Assembly (NCBI GenBank): GCA_025964685.1 | Contig: JAOPYG010000026.1 | Coordinates: 1 to 34,481 of the forward strand | From: Actinoallomurus sp. | GTDB lineage: Bacteria; Actinomycetota; Actinomycetes; Streptosporangiales; Streptosporangiaceae | DNA: 34,481 nt | Direction: 5' to 3' | Shown here: piece by piece, positions 1-8,470 of the stretch | Numbering within the stretch: the stretch's first letter is position 1 | Layout of the letters: each line of letters begins with the position of its first letter | Program-made: the position numbers and the translations under genes | Notes under the pieces: generated by a model | The model's input: the letters and a program-made list of their open reading frames with translations, nothing else | What the model was told of the DNA's origin: nothing | Databases searched by the model: none

Positions 1-520
<520 letters not shown>

Positions 521-533
521 AGACGGCGCCGGC

Positions 534-1976
534 GTGGAGAAGGGCAGCACGGCGCCCCATCGGCCGATGGACGGGACGGCCGGGCCCCCGCGACCGGCCC
601 GCGCCGTCCGCGGCCTGCTCGGCGCGCTGACCACACGGGGCCGTTCCTTCATGGCTGCGGGTGGCACCGCGATCGTCTGCGCCTTCGTCGTCGGTGAGCG
701 CGACCTGCTGCGGGCGGGCGTGCTCATCCTCGCGCTGCCGGTGCTGTCGGCGCTGGTGGTCTCCCGGACCCGGTACCGGCTCTCGTGCACACGGCGGGCC
801 GACCCGTCGCGCCTGCCGGTGGGCCACGAGGCGCAGGTGAGCGTCGTCCTGCAGAACATCTCACGGCTGCCGACCGGCATCCTCCTCGTCGAGGACCAGG
901 TGCCGTACACGCTCGGCGACCGGGCGCGGTTCGTGGTCGACCGGATCGAGCCCGGTGGCGCCCGGGAGATGGTCTACCGGATCCGCGCGGACGTACGGGG
1001 CCGCTACCAGGTCGGACCGCTGCTGGTGCGGCTCGCCGACCCGTTCGGACTGGTCGAGCTCACCCGGTCGTTCACGACCGCGAACCGGCTCACCGTCACA
1101 CCGCCGATCGTCCCGCTCCCCCACGGCCGGCTGACCGGCTCGTGGACGGGGGGCGGGGAGAGCCGGGCCCGTACGCTGTCCACGGCCGGCGAGGACGACG
1201 TCGCTCCGCGGGACTACCGCCACGGCGACGACCTGCGCCGCGTGCACTGGCGGTCGACCGCGCGCCGCGGCGAGCTGATGGTCCGCCGTGAGGAACAGCA
1301 GTGGCAGAGCCGCGGCACGCTCTTCCTGGACACCCGGCGGCTCGCGCACTGGGGTGACGGGCCGGGCGCGTCGTTCGAGCAGGCGGTCTCGGTCGCGGCC
1401 TCGATCGGCGTGCAGCTCGGCCGGGAGGGCCTCGGCCTGCGCTACGTCACGGACGAGGGCGAGGTGCTGGCCCCGTCGTCGGCCTTCGAGGGCGCGCTGC
1501 TCGACTCTCTGGCCGTCGCCCGCACGTCGCCCGGCCGGTCGCTGCGGACCGGCCTTTCCGTGCTCCGTACGGCGGCGAGCGACGGTGACGGCCTCGTCAT
1601 CGGGGTGTTCGGGCGGCTCACCGCCGATGACGTCCAGGACGTCGCCCGGTGCCGGCAGGGCACCGCCACCTGCGTCGCAGTGCTCGTCGGCGACGAGGCC
1701 CACGCGGCCACCAAGGCGGCCGCGGTGCTGCGGGCGGCCGGCTGGCGGGTGCTGACGATCGCCTCGGCGGCCTCACTGGCGAGCGCCTGGGCCGGCGCCG
1801 ACCAGGCCTCGGAGAATTCCGGGCTGCGCGCGGCACGGGACCGCGCGCGGACTCCTCACGGCGTCGCGCCGAAACCGCCGGACACGAACCGCCCCAGCAC
1901 GAACGGCACCGGCACGGACGGCTCCCGCACGGACGGCTCCCGCAGGGACGAAGCGGGCAGAGGAGGATCGCCATGA
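534..1976 (+). CDS. DUF58 domain-containing protein
   Basis: A GTG at 534 and an ATG at 567 are both possible starts, and neither has a strong ribosome binding site; 534 keeps the basic N-terminus. Two adjacent hydrophobic segments follow (around FMAAGGTAIVCAFVV and VLILALPVLSALVV), so the protein is membrane-anchored, with a soluble domain behind. The DUF58 signature is clear near 1195-1290: DVAPRDYRHGDDLRRVHW, then the RSTARRGELMVRREE stretch. The C-terminal half resembles the von Willebrand-like fold of the family. The last 40 residues are low-complexity, polar and rich in Thr, Asp, Gly, Ser and Arg, with a tandem repeat. The gene is sandwiched between moxR and the TgpA-like gene, and its TGA overlaps the next ATG (ATGA at 1973-1976), so translation is probably coupled. 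The role in the cell envelope is inferred from the family context. Confidence 0.9.
   Translation: MEKGSTAPHRPMDGTAGPPRPARAVRGLLGALTTRGRSFMAAGGTAIVCAFVVGERDLLRAGVLILALPVLSALVVSRTRYRLSCTRRADPSRLPVGHEAQVSVVLQNISRLPTGILLVEDQVPYTLGDRARFVVDRIEPGGAREMVYRIRADVRGRYQVGPLLVRLADPFGLVELTRSFTTANRLTVTPPIVPLPHGRLTGSWTGGGESRARTLSTAGEDDVAPRDYRHGDDLRRVHWRSTARRGELMVRREEQQWQSRGTLFLDTRRLAHWGDGPGASFEQAVSVAASIGVQLGREGLGLRYVTDEGEVLAPSSAFEGALLDSLAVARTSPGRSLRTGLSVLRTAASDGDGLVIGVFGRLTADDVQDVARCRQGTATCVAVLVGDEAHAATKAAAVLRAAGWRVLTIASAASLASAWAGADQASENSGLRAARDRARTPHGVAPKPPDTNRPSTNGTGTDGSRTDGSRRDEAGRGGSP
1914..1943 (+). repeat. Tandem 15-bp direct repeat inside the DUF58 gene tail
   Basis: Two exact copies of acggacggctcccgc (1914-1928 and 1929-1943) lie head to tail, followed by a degenerate third start (agggacg). 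They encode TDGSR twice in the disordered C-terminal tail. The array is short and in frame, so copy-number change would lengthen or shorten the tail without a frameshift. Confidence 0.85.
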
Positions 1977-4366
1977 GGCTGCGGCTGACGATCGTGGCGG
2001 GGCTGGCCACGCTGCTCGCGTCCGTCGGTCTCTATCCGCTGTACGAAGAGGGCGGATGGTTCGGCACCGCCTTCGGTGCGGTGCTCGTCGCCGGCGCCGC
2101 CGGGGTGCTCACGCGGCGGCTCCGGCTCGCGGCGGTGCTGTGCCCGCTGATCGGCCTGGTCGCCCTCTTCCTCTACCTCACGGTGCTGTTCGCCTCGAGC
2201 CGAGCGCTGCTCGGCCTGCTCCCCACGCCCGCCTCGACGGCCCGGCTGGGCCGGCTGATCGGCGAGGGCTGGCGCGACGCGAACTCCTACGCGGCGCCGG
2301 TCCCGATGCTGCCCGCCATTGACATGTTCACCGGCACGGGCATCGGGCTCGTCGCGGTCCTGGTCGACTTCCTGGCGGTCCGCGTTCGCCGGGCGGCGCT
2401 CGCCGGGCTGCCACTGCTGGCCGTCTTCAGCGTGCCGGCCGCCGTACGCCAGCAGACCGTCGGCTGGCTGGCCTTTCTGCTGAGCGCCGGCGGCTATCTC
2501 GCGCTGCTCGTGACGGACGCCCGTGAACAGCTGTCCGGCTGGGGGCGGGCCGTGTTCACGCGGCACTGGTCGCCGGGCCGGCAGATCGACGAACGGCCCG
2601 ACTCCAGCCCGCTCGCGGCCAGCGGACGGCGCATCGGACTGGCCGCCGTGGCCATCGCGATCATCCTGCCGTTCGCGGTGCCCGGTATCGAGCCCCGCGG
2701 GCTTCTCGGCATCGGCGGGGGCGGCGGCTCCGACACGGCGGCGGGCTCCGGCTCGGTCACCGGCCTGGACGCGCTGGATCCGCTGGTGAGCGTACGGCGG
2801 CAGCTCGTGCGCAACGGCGACGCCAACGTGCTCGACTACCACACCACGGACGGCGCCGCCCCGGACTACCTGCGGATGTACTCCCTCGACCGATTCGACG
2901 GCGAGCGGTGGACGATGGGCCCGCTGCGGGCCGGCAGAGACTCACGGGTCAAGGGCCGGGAGCTGCCCTCCGACCCGGCGGTGGGCGCCATCCCGGTCCG
3001 CGCGGTGACGACGAACATCACCATCGACTCGCGGGTGCACGGCCTCGACGTGCTCCCCGCCCCGTACCCGCCCACCAAGGTGGACATCAAGGGCGACTGG
3101 CGGGTCGACCCCACGTCCCTCACGGTGTTCTCCTCACGTGACTCGGCGGGAGGCCGGTCCTACCGGGTGGACAGCATCCGCCCGGAGCCGACCTACCAGG
3201 ATCTCGTCTCGGGCGCTCCCCCGCCGGCCTCGATCACCGGCCGGTACCTCTCGGTGCCCGACTCGATCAGCGATGACATCACCAGGCTCGCGTCCAACGT
3301 CACCTCGGGTGCCGCGACGCCGTACGAGAAGGCCGTCAAGCTACAGGAGTGGTTCACCCAGCCCGGGAGATATACCTACAGCCTGGAAGCGCCGCCTCCG
3401 CGCCGGGACGGGGCGCTACGCGACTTCCTCTTCGTGAGCCGGACCGGCTACTGCGAGCAGTTCGCCTCCTCGATGGCGCTGCTCGCCCGCATCATCGGCA
3501 TCCCGGCCCGTGTCGGCCTGGGCTACACGTCGGGCTCCCAGCAGGCCGACGGGACGTGGGTGGTCCGCACCAAGGACGCCCACGCGTGGCCGGAGCTGTA
3601 CTTCACCGGGGTCGGCTGGCTGCGCTTCGAGCCGACGCCCGGCGGCGACGGCGGCCAGGGCAGCGCGAGCGTCCCGTCCTACACGACGCCGGAGCTCCTG
3701 CCCGGATCGCCGGGCAGCGCGCAGAACCCGCTGCCCACGGGGGGCACGGCGGCCGGCGGGGAGCCCACGCCCGGCGCGACGACCATCCCGGGGCACCGCA
3801 CGGACACCCTCGCCGACCAGCGTGCGGCTCCTCAGGTGGCACCGGCGCAGGACGGCTCGCGGCTGCCGATCGGCTGGCTGCTGGCCGCTCTGGCGGTCGT
3901 CCTGCTCCTGCTGACGCCGGCCGCCCTGCGGCGCGTGTCGCGGGCGCATCGATGGGCGCGGGCGAAATCCGACGTCGCCGTGGCACACGCGGCCTGGGAC
4001 GAGCTGCGGGCCGACGCGGCCGATCACCGGCTGGAATGGCCGGCCAGCGAGACGCCACGCTCGACCGCCCGGCGGCTCACCGAGACCCTCGCGCTGGAGG
4101 AGACGGCCGCGGAGGCGCTGACGCGGCTGGCGCGCGCCGAAGAGCGGGCGAGGTACGCCACGCAGGCCGCGCCCGCGACGACGCTGCGGGATGACACGGG
4201 ACTGGTGCGGGCGGCGTTCCGGGCCGGGGCCGGCCGGCGCGTGCGGTGGCGCGCCCGGCTGTTCCCGCCCTCCGCGACGGCCACGCTGCGCCGGGCGGGT
4301 ACGCGGGCCCTGGACGTCTTCGAATGGCTGGATGTGGCCATCCCGCGCCGCCGCCGGCACACGTAG
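1973..4366 (+). CDS. TgpA-like transglutaminase domain membrane protein (DUF3488 / transglutaminase-like / DUF4129)
   Basis: The ATG at 1973 overlaps the previous stop and follows a strong AGAGGAGG ribosome binding site; the product is 797 residues. The N-terminal ~230 residues hold several hydrophobic helices (DUF3488 type). A periplasm/cell-wall-facing region with the transglutaminase core follows: Cys494 (in SRTGYCEQFASSMALL), His537 (KDAHAWPELYF) and an acidic residue in RFEPTPG (Glu553). Many family members have Asp at that last position. A Pro/Gly/Thr-rich linker, one more membrane helix near residue 632 (PIGWLLAALAVVLLLLTP) and a DUF4129-like tail complete the protein. TgpA of Pseudomonas has the same order of parts. 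With MoxR and DUF58 it forms a widespread three-gene unit whose biochemical job is not settled. The family call is firm; activity is inferred from the intact Cys and His. Confidence 0.93.
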   Translation: MRLRLTIVAGLATLLASVGLYPLYEEGGWFGTAFGAVLVAGAAGVLTRRLRLAAVLCPLIGLVALFLYLTVLFASSRALLGLLPTPASTARLGRLIGEGWRDANSYAAPVPMLPAIDMFTGTGIGLVAVLVDFLAVRVRRAALAGLPLLAVFSVPAAVRQQTVGWLAFLLSAGGYLALLVTDAREQLSGWGRAVFTRHWSPGRQIDERPDSSPLAASGRRIGLAAVAIAIILPFAVPGIEPRGLLGIGGGGGSDTAAGSGSVTGLDALDPLVSVRRQLVRNGDANVLDYHTTDGAAPDYLRMYSLDRFDGERWTMGPLRAGRDSRVKGRELPSDPAVGAIPVRAVTTNITIDSRVHGLDVLPAPYPPTKVDIKGDWRVDPTSLTVFSSRDSAGGRSYRVDSIRPEPTYQDLVSGAPPPASITGRYLSVPDSISDDITRLASNVTSGAATPYEKAVKLQEWFTQPGRYTYSLEAPPPRRDGALRDFLFVSRTGYCEQFASSMALLARIIGIPARVGLGYTSGSQQADGTWVVRTKDAHAWPELYFTGVGWLRFEPTPGGDGGQGSASVPSYTTPELLPGSPGSAQNPLPTGGTAAGGEPTPGATTIPGHRTDTLADQRAAPQVAPAQDGSRLPIGWLLAALAVVLLLLTPAALRRVSRAHRWARAKSDVAVAHAAWDELRADAADHRLEWPASETPRSTARRLTETLALEETAAEALTRLARAEERARYATQAAPATTLRDDTGLVRAAFRAGAGRRVRWRARLFPPSATATLRRAGTRALDVFEWLDVAIPRRRRHT

Positions 4367-4394
4367 CGGACACAGAAGGTAACGGGCCCCGGCT

Positions 4395-4452
4395 GTGGCC
4401 GCGTGGCCACCCATGCCACGGGCGGTCTTCACGCGGCCGCGCATGGCCATGC
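4395..4452. repeat. Cluster of short perfect palindromes after the TgpA-like gene
   Basis: The gap between the converging TgpA-like and DUF3040 genes (4367-4559) holds GTGGCC-GCGT-GGCCAC (4395-4410, 6-bp stem), CGCGGCCGCG (4432-4441) and GCATGGCCATGC (4441-4452). Such GC-rich hairpins without a T-tract are common between convergent actinomycete genes and may stop transcription from both sides. No gene is seen in this gap. Confidence 0.5.
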
Positions 4453-4496
4453 CGGGGGACGACGCGGTCGCGTGAGGGCGTGAGGGCGTGACCGGT

Positions 4497-4516
4497 CCCG
4501 CCGGGGCGGGTCTTTC
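4497..4516 (+). terminator. Candidate intrinsic terminator of the moxR-DUF58-TgpA operon
   Basis: CCCGC, a CGGG loop and GCGGG (4497-4510) form a five-pair GC stem, followed at once by TCTTTCGTT, the only T-rich run in the gap. It lies 130 bases after the TgpA-like stop, on the (+) strand. The stem is short, so the call is tentative. Confidence 0.45.
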
Positions 4517-4559
4517 GTTCCGGCCCGGTCAGGGACCGGTCAGGAGCGGATCAGCTTGA

Positions 4560-4958
4560 TCAAGGACCTTCGTGGCGGCGGCGCCAGCGCTCTTCCAGCC
4601 GTTCCATGAAGCCCGACTTCTGCGAGCGGGCCGGCTTGGCCGCACGCTTCTTCGGCTCGGGCTCGGCTCCCACACCGGTCATGCGCTTCCAGCTGGTCAG
4701 GCCCCAGGCACAGGAGAAGACCATGAGCAGGAAGCCGGCGACGCTGATCACGATGCTGATCGGCATGGTGTTCAGGATCGGGCCGGCCATCACCACGAAC
4801 AGGCCAAGGACGAAGCCGATCGCGGCCTTCCAGATCCTGCGCTTGTAGTGCACCTTCGGGTCGGTGGAGCGGACCGCGGAAGCGAATTTCGGATCCTCGG
4901 CGTACAGCGCACGCTCGATCTGGTCGAGCTGGCGCTGCTCGTGGTCAGAGAGCGGCAC
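4560..4958 (-). CDS. DUF3040 domain-containing membrane protein
   Basis: The start is the GTG at 4958, giving VPLSDHEQRQLDQIE, the exact N-terminus typical of DUF3040 proteins. A GGGAGG ribosome binding site lies 6 bases upstream. The frame stays open further upstream, but those residues do not resemble the family. The product is 132 residues: a charged N-terminal helix of about 45 residues, two adjacent membrane helices (around AIGFVLGLFVVMAG and ISIVISVAGFLLMVFSC) and a Lys/Arg-rich cytoplasmic tail. DUF3040 proteins are small actinobacterial membrane proteins of unknown function, often near the division/cell-wall cluster and dinB. It follows dinB on the same strand after about 180 bases. 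The family is certain; the function is unknown. Confidence 0.9.
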   Translation of the reverse strand: MPLSDHEQRQLDQIERALYAEDPKFASAVRSTDPKVHYKRRIWKAAIGFVLGLFVVMAGPILNTMPISIVISVAGFLLMVFSCAWGLTSWKRMTGVGAEPEPKKRAAKPARSQKSGFMERLEERWRRRHEGP

Positions 4959-5141
4959 GGCGCCTCCCAAGGACAGCCCCGCGAAGGGAAAACCCACGCC
5001 GGACGGAGACATGGCTATCGGTGATATGCCCAGAATACGAGCCACGACCACCGGGTGAAAGAAAACCGTTGCCCGAGGGTATGCGGATTGCCGAGTCAAT
5101 CGACATATTCACCGTCCGTGGTCACATGAGTCACCTTGTCC

Positions 5142-6413
5142 TCACTGGTCACGAGGCCGCTCCTTACCGTAGTACGCATTGCGCTCAGCGTCGGGCCGCA
5201 CCAGTGCCGCGGGGCGTACGGCCCCGGCGCCGAACCGCCGGGCTGCCAGATCCATGGCCTGCTCGGCCTCGCGCCAGCCCGTCTCGGGCTCGCCCAGGGA
5301 CAGCTGACGGGTGGCCGTGTCGGCGGGGATGAGATTTTCGACACGTACGCCGACGAGCCGGAGCGGGACGTGCTCCAACCCGGACGCCTTGTAGAGCGCG
5401 CACGCGGTCGCGTAGATCTCGCGGGCCAGGTCGGTCGGCTCGTGAAGGGTCCGCGCGCGGGTGATCGTGGTGAAGTCGGCGCGGCGGAGCTTGACGGCGA
5501 CGGTCCGCCCGACGTGTCCGCTGCCGCGCAGCCGCGCCCCCACCCGGTCGGAGAGCCGGAGCAGCTCACGCCGGATGCTCTGCGGGTCGGCGATGTCGAC
5601 CTCGAAGGTCTCCTCCGCGCCGATGCTCTTGTCCTTGACGGAGGCGACCACCGAGCGTTCGTCGCGGCCCCACGCGAGGTTGTGCAGGTGCTCTCCGGCG
5701 GCCTCGCCGATCTCACGCCGGAGCGTGTCGGGCGGAGTGGTGGCCAGGTCGCCGACGGTGTGCAGTCCCAGCCGCCGCAGGATCTCCTCGGTGCGCTCCC
5801 CCACGCCCCACAGCGCCGCGACGGGCAGCGGATGCAGGAAGTCGACGATGCCGTCGGCGGCCACGACGAGCAGCCCGTCGGGCTTGCACCGGGTGGAGGC
5901 CAGCTTGGCGACGAACTTGGTGCTGGCGACCCCGACCGAGCACGTGATGCCCTGCTGCTCGACGACCTGCCGGCGGATCATCTGGCCGATCTCGGCGGGC
6001 CGGCCGAGACGGCGCAGTGCGCCGGAGACGTCGAGGAACGCCTCGTCGAGGGCCAGCGGCTCGACGAGCGGCGTGACCGAACGGAAGATCTCCATCACGC
6101 CCGCCGAGACCGCGGCGTACTTGTCGTGGCGCGGCGGCAGCACGACCGCCTGCGGGCACAGGCGCCGGGCCCGCGTCATCGGCATGGCGGAGTGCACGCC
6201 GTACGTGCGCGCCTCGTAGGAGGCGGCGGCCACGACGCCCCGGCCTCCGGCTCCGCCGACGACGACGGGCCGGCCGCGCAGCTCAGGGCGTTCGAGCAGC
6301 TCGACGCTCACGAAGAAGGCGTCCATGTCGACGTGCAGGATCCCGCACCCGGTGTCGTCGGCGGGCGGCCCGGGCTGCGGTCCCGGCCGATGCAACTGCT
6401 GCTTTCTGCTCAC
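5142..6413 (-). CDS. dinB: DNA polymerase IV (Y-family translesion polymerase)
   Basis: This is an error-prone Y-family polymerase that extends primers past damaged bases. The palm-domain motifs are intact: ILHVDMDAFFVSVE with the metal-binding Asp, YGVHSAMPMTRA, and PLALDEAFLDVSG with the catalytic Asp-Glu pair. A helix-hairpin-helix stretch (ALWGVGERTEEILRRLG) and a little-finger domain follow. Near the C-terminus RQLSLG resembles the sliding-clamp-binding QLxLF pattern. Two GTG starts compete, at 6422 and 6413. The one at 6413 (VSRKQQ) has GAGGGG at a spacing of 8 and is preferred. Total length, about 423 residues, is normal for actinomycete DinB with an N-terminal extension. The gene lies 79 bases downstream of the methyltransferase on the same strand. 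No LexA-type box is obvious upstream. Confidence 0.95.
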   Translation of the reverse strand: MSRKQQLHRPGPQPGPPADDTGCGILHVDMDAFFVSVELLERPELRGRPVVVGGAGGRGVVAAASYEARTYGVHSAMPMTRARRLCPQAVVLPPRHDKYAAVSAGVMEIFRSVTPLVEPLALDEAFLDVSGALRRLGRPAEIGQMIRRQVVEQQGITCSVGVASTKFVAKLASTRCKPDGLLVVAADGIVDFLHPLPVAALWGVGERTEEILRRLGLHTVGDLATTPPDTLRREIGEAAGEHLHNLAWGRDERSVVASVKDKSIGAEETFEVDIADPQSIRRELLRLSDRVGARLRGSGHVGRTVAVKLRRADFTTITRARTLHEPTDLAREIYATACALYKASGLEHVPLRLVGVRVENLIPADTATRQLSLGEPETGWREAEQAMDLAARRFGAGAVRPAALVRPDAERNAYYGKERPRDQ

Positions 6414-6492
6414 GCCGGCCACCCCTCGTCGGGGGACCGGTGTGCGCGCGGCGGAATCCGCTCGGCTGGGCGTTCGTCCATGGGGCGGCCCG

Positions 6493-7239
6493 TTATCGCC
6501 GGCGGGCCAGGGCGTGGAGCTGGGTGGCGACGTCCTTCAGCACCGGGTGCATCGCGGCCGCCCGCTCCAGGGCCAGCAGCTCGTCGGCGGCGCCGCGCTC
6601 GCCGTCGATCAGGCCGCTCGGGACCAGATCGGTGAAGACCCGCACGCCGTGCACCTCACCGACACGAAGGCCGGAGTTCTCGATCAGCTCGGCGAGCATG
6701 CCGGAGGTGAACCGGCGGGGCATCGGGTCGTGCTCACCCCACCGGCCCTGGGCGCTGGACAGGACACGCCGGGCGTCGTCGAAGTGCCCGGCGAGGGCCC
6801 GGTGCAGCACGGCGGCGACCTGGTTGGCCGCCAGGACGCTGACCGCGCCGCCCTGGCGCAGGATGCGGGCGACCGAGGACATCGCGGCGGCCGGATCGTC
6901 GACGTACTCCAGCACGCTGTGGCACAGCACGAGGTCGGCGCTGTCCGGGCCGACCACGTCGGGCAGCCCGTCGGCGTCGCCCTGCAGCGCGCGGACCTGT
7001 ACGCCCGCCTCGGCGGCACGCCGCTCGAGGCCCGCCAGGGCGTCGGGGCTGGGGTCCACGACGGTGACATGGTGCCCGAGCTCGGCGAGCGGCACGGCCA
7101 GCCCGCCCGTGCCTCCACCGGCGTCGATGACGTCGAGGACGGCACGGCCGGAGGCCTTGGCGCTCTCGTCGAGGACCTCACGCAGGATCTCCCACACGAC
7201 GACGGCGCGTGCGGGCCGGGGACGGGGACGCTCGGTCAC
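6493..7239 (-). CDS. Class I SAM-dependent methyltransferase
   Basis: The GTG at 7239 is chosen over an earlier start at 7269 because GGAGG sits 6 bases before it; the product is 248 residues. Motif I (VIDAGGGTGGLAVPLAELG) and the following acidic end of strand beta-2 (VTVVDPSPDAL) bind S-adenosylmethionine. DLVLCHSVLEYVDDP matches motif IV/post-motif regions of small-molecule and tRNA (CmoA/SmtA-like) methyltransferases. The C-terminal third (GVRVFTDLVPSGL and onward) resembles SmtA-like proteins. It lies upstream of dinB, probably in one transcript, but the substrate cannot be read from the sequence. The fold call is firm. Confidence 0.88.
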   Translation of the reverse strand: MTERPRPRPARAVVVWEILREVLDESAKASGRAVLDVIDAGGGTGGLAVPLAELGHHVTVVDPSPDALAGLERRAAEAGVQVRALQGDADGLPDVVGPDSADLVLCHSVLEYVDDPAAAMSSVARILRQGGAVSVLAANQVAAVLHRALAGHFDDARRVLSSAQGRWGEHDPMPRRFTSGMLAELIENSGLRVGEVHGVRVFTDLVPSGLIDGERGAADELLALERAAAMHPVLKDVATQLHALARRR

Positions 7240-7301
7240 GGTGTCCTCCGCCGCGCCGAACGGCTCCACGACTGCCTCTTTCGCCTCACAGCGCCCAGCT
7301 T

Positions 7302-7450
7302 AGAGCCCGCGCGGACAGGGCGCGCGTCGCGAGCGGTGTCCAGGTGGTGCCTGGCAAGGCGGAGGAGGGAGTCGGCCTGGTCTTGGCCGGCGACCGACGA
7401 CAACGCCGCCAGGCGCCGCGCAGTAGCGCAGTCCTGTCCGCGCGGGCTCT
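7302..7450. repeat. 149-bp unit bounded by a perfect 18-bp inverted repeat (MITE-like or structured spacer)
   Basis: agagcccgcgcggacagg (7302-7319) recurs exactly inverted at 7433-7450, with 113 bases between. The interior has smaller hairpins: CCAGG-TGGTG-CCTGG (7340-7354) and GTCGG/CCGAC enclosing CGGCC/GGCCG (7371-7398). The unit fills most of the 218-base gap between nusB (stop 8 bases away) and the methyltransferase. No clear target-site duplication is visible at its edges, and no transposase is encoded. It could be a miniature inverted-repeat element, the folded 3' end of the nusB transcript, or both. Confidence 0.6.
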
Positions 7451-7457
7451 TGAACGC

Positions 7458-7874
7458 CTACAGGGACAACGAGGGCTTCAGCTCGAGGAGCCGTGACAGC
7501 AGGCCGTTGACGAAACGGGGCGACTCGTCGGTGGACAGCTCGGTCGCGAGGGCCACCGCCTCGCTGATCGCCACTCCGTCCGGCACCTCGTCGTTCCACA
7601 GCAGCTCGTACACCCCCAGCCGGAGGATGTTGCGGTCGACGATCGGCATGCGGTCGAGGGTCCACCCGACCGAGTAGGTGGCGACCAGCTCGTCGATGCG
7701 GTCGCGGTGCTCCGCGACGCCCTCGACGAGGCGGTCGACGAACGCCTGCTCGGCGAGCGGCTGGCCCGCGTCCGAGGCGCGGCGGTCGAGCACGTCGGCC
7801 GGCGGCTCGCCGCGGATCTCCGCTTCGTACAGGACCTCGAGGGCCCTCTTGCGTGCCTTGCTGCGTGCGGCCAC
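7458..7874 (-). CDS. nusB: Transcription antitermination factor NusB
   Basis: The 138-residue all-helical NusB protein starts with GTG at 7874 (MAARSKARKRALEVLYEAE, the family signature near the N-terminus). It ends with the conserved block that includes VAISEAVALATELSTDES and FVNGLLSRLL. NusB binds boxA RNA with NusE/S10 and prevents early termination in rRNA operons. It begins 2 bases after the efp stop, so the two are co-transcribed, as in most actinomycetes. The 18-bp inverted repeat unit starts just past its stop codon. Confidence 0.96.
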   Translation of the reverse strand: MAARSKARKRALEVLYEAEIRGEPPADVLDRRASDAGQPLAEQAFVDRLVEGVAEHRDRIDELVATYSVGWTLDRMPIVDRNILRLGVYELLWNDEVPDGVAISEAVALATELSTDESPRFVNGLLSRLLELKPSLSL

Positions 7875-7876
7875 GG

Positions 7877-8434
7877 TCAGCCGCGACCGAGGTAGTCGCC
7901 CGAACGGGTGTCGACCTTGATCTTCTCGCCAGGCGTGATGAACAGCGGGACGTGGATCACCGCGCCGGTCTCCACCGTGGCGGGCTTGGTGCCGCCGGTC
8001 GAGCGGTCGCCCTGCAGGCCCGGCTCGGTCTCGGTCACCTCGAGCACGACCGCGGCGGGAAGCTCGATGTAGAGCGGGGTGTCGTTGTTGAACGCGATCA
8101 CGGCGTTCTGCTCGGGGAGCAGGAAGTTGGCCGCGTCGCCGACGGTGCCGGCGGGGATGTGCGGCTGGTCGTAGGTCTCGGTGTCCATGAAGATGAAGTC
8201 CTCGCCCTCGCGGTAGAGGTACTGCATCTCCCGCTTGTCCACGTTGGCCACGTCGACCTTGGTGCCGGCGTTGAACGTCTTGTCGACCACCTTGCCGGAC
8301 AGGATGTTCTTGAGCTTGGTGCGCACGAACGCGCCGCCCTTGCCAGGCTTGACGTGCTGGAACTCCTGGACGGTCCAGAGCTGGCCGTCGATGTTCAGCG
8401 TCATGCCGTTCTTGAGGTCGTTCGTCGTCGCCAC
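7877..8434 (-). CDS. efp: Translation elongation factor P
   Basis: The 185-residue protein starts with GTG at 8434, preceded by AGGAGAA at a good spacing. The three beta-barrel domains are recognisable: the KOW-like N-terminal domain with the loop [10 protein letters not shown] (Lys32 at the tip, where EF-P is modified in some bacteria), the central OB domain ([12 protein letters not shown]), and the C-terminal domain ending [23 protein letters not shown] relieves ribosomes stalled on polyproline. It sits between the M24 peptidase (36-base gap) and nusB (2-base gap). Confidence 0.97.
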   Translation of the reverse strand: MATTNDLKNGMTLNIDGQLWTVQEFQHVKPGKGGAFVRTKLKNILSGKVVDKTFNAGTKVDVANVDKREMQYLYREGEDFIFMDTETYDQPHIPAGTVGDAANFLLPEQNAVIAFNNDTPLYIELPAAVVLEVTETEPGLQGDRSTGGTKPATVETGAVIHVPLFITPGEKIKVDTRSGDYLGRG

Positions 8435-8470
8435 GGTGCGATGTTCTCCTGCGTCGGCTGTCTGCCGCGT

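Noticed and set aside
4471-4491. Small tandem GTGAGGGC repeats in the gap after the TgpA-like gene.
   Set aside because: Only about two and a half units of low complexity in GC-rich spacer; no CRISPR-like spacing or partner.
5096-5155. Short (-) strand frame VTSEDKVTHVTTDGEYVD overlapping the dinB end, with an AAGGAGCG-like site.
   Set aside because: It is only 18 codons, and the apparent ribosome binding site is part of the dinB coding sequence; no independent support.
7236-7457. The nusB frame stays open for about 74 codons after its TAG stop, suggesting stop-codon read-through.
   Set aside because: Open frames of this length are common in GC-rich DNA, NusB is complete at 138 residues, and the stretch consists mostly of the inverted-repeat unit.
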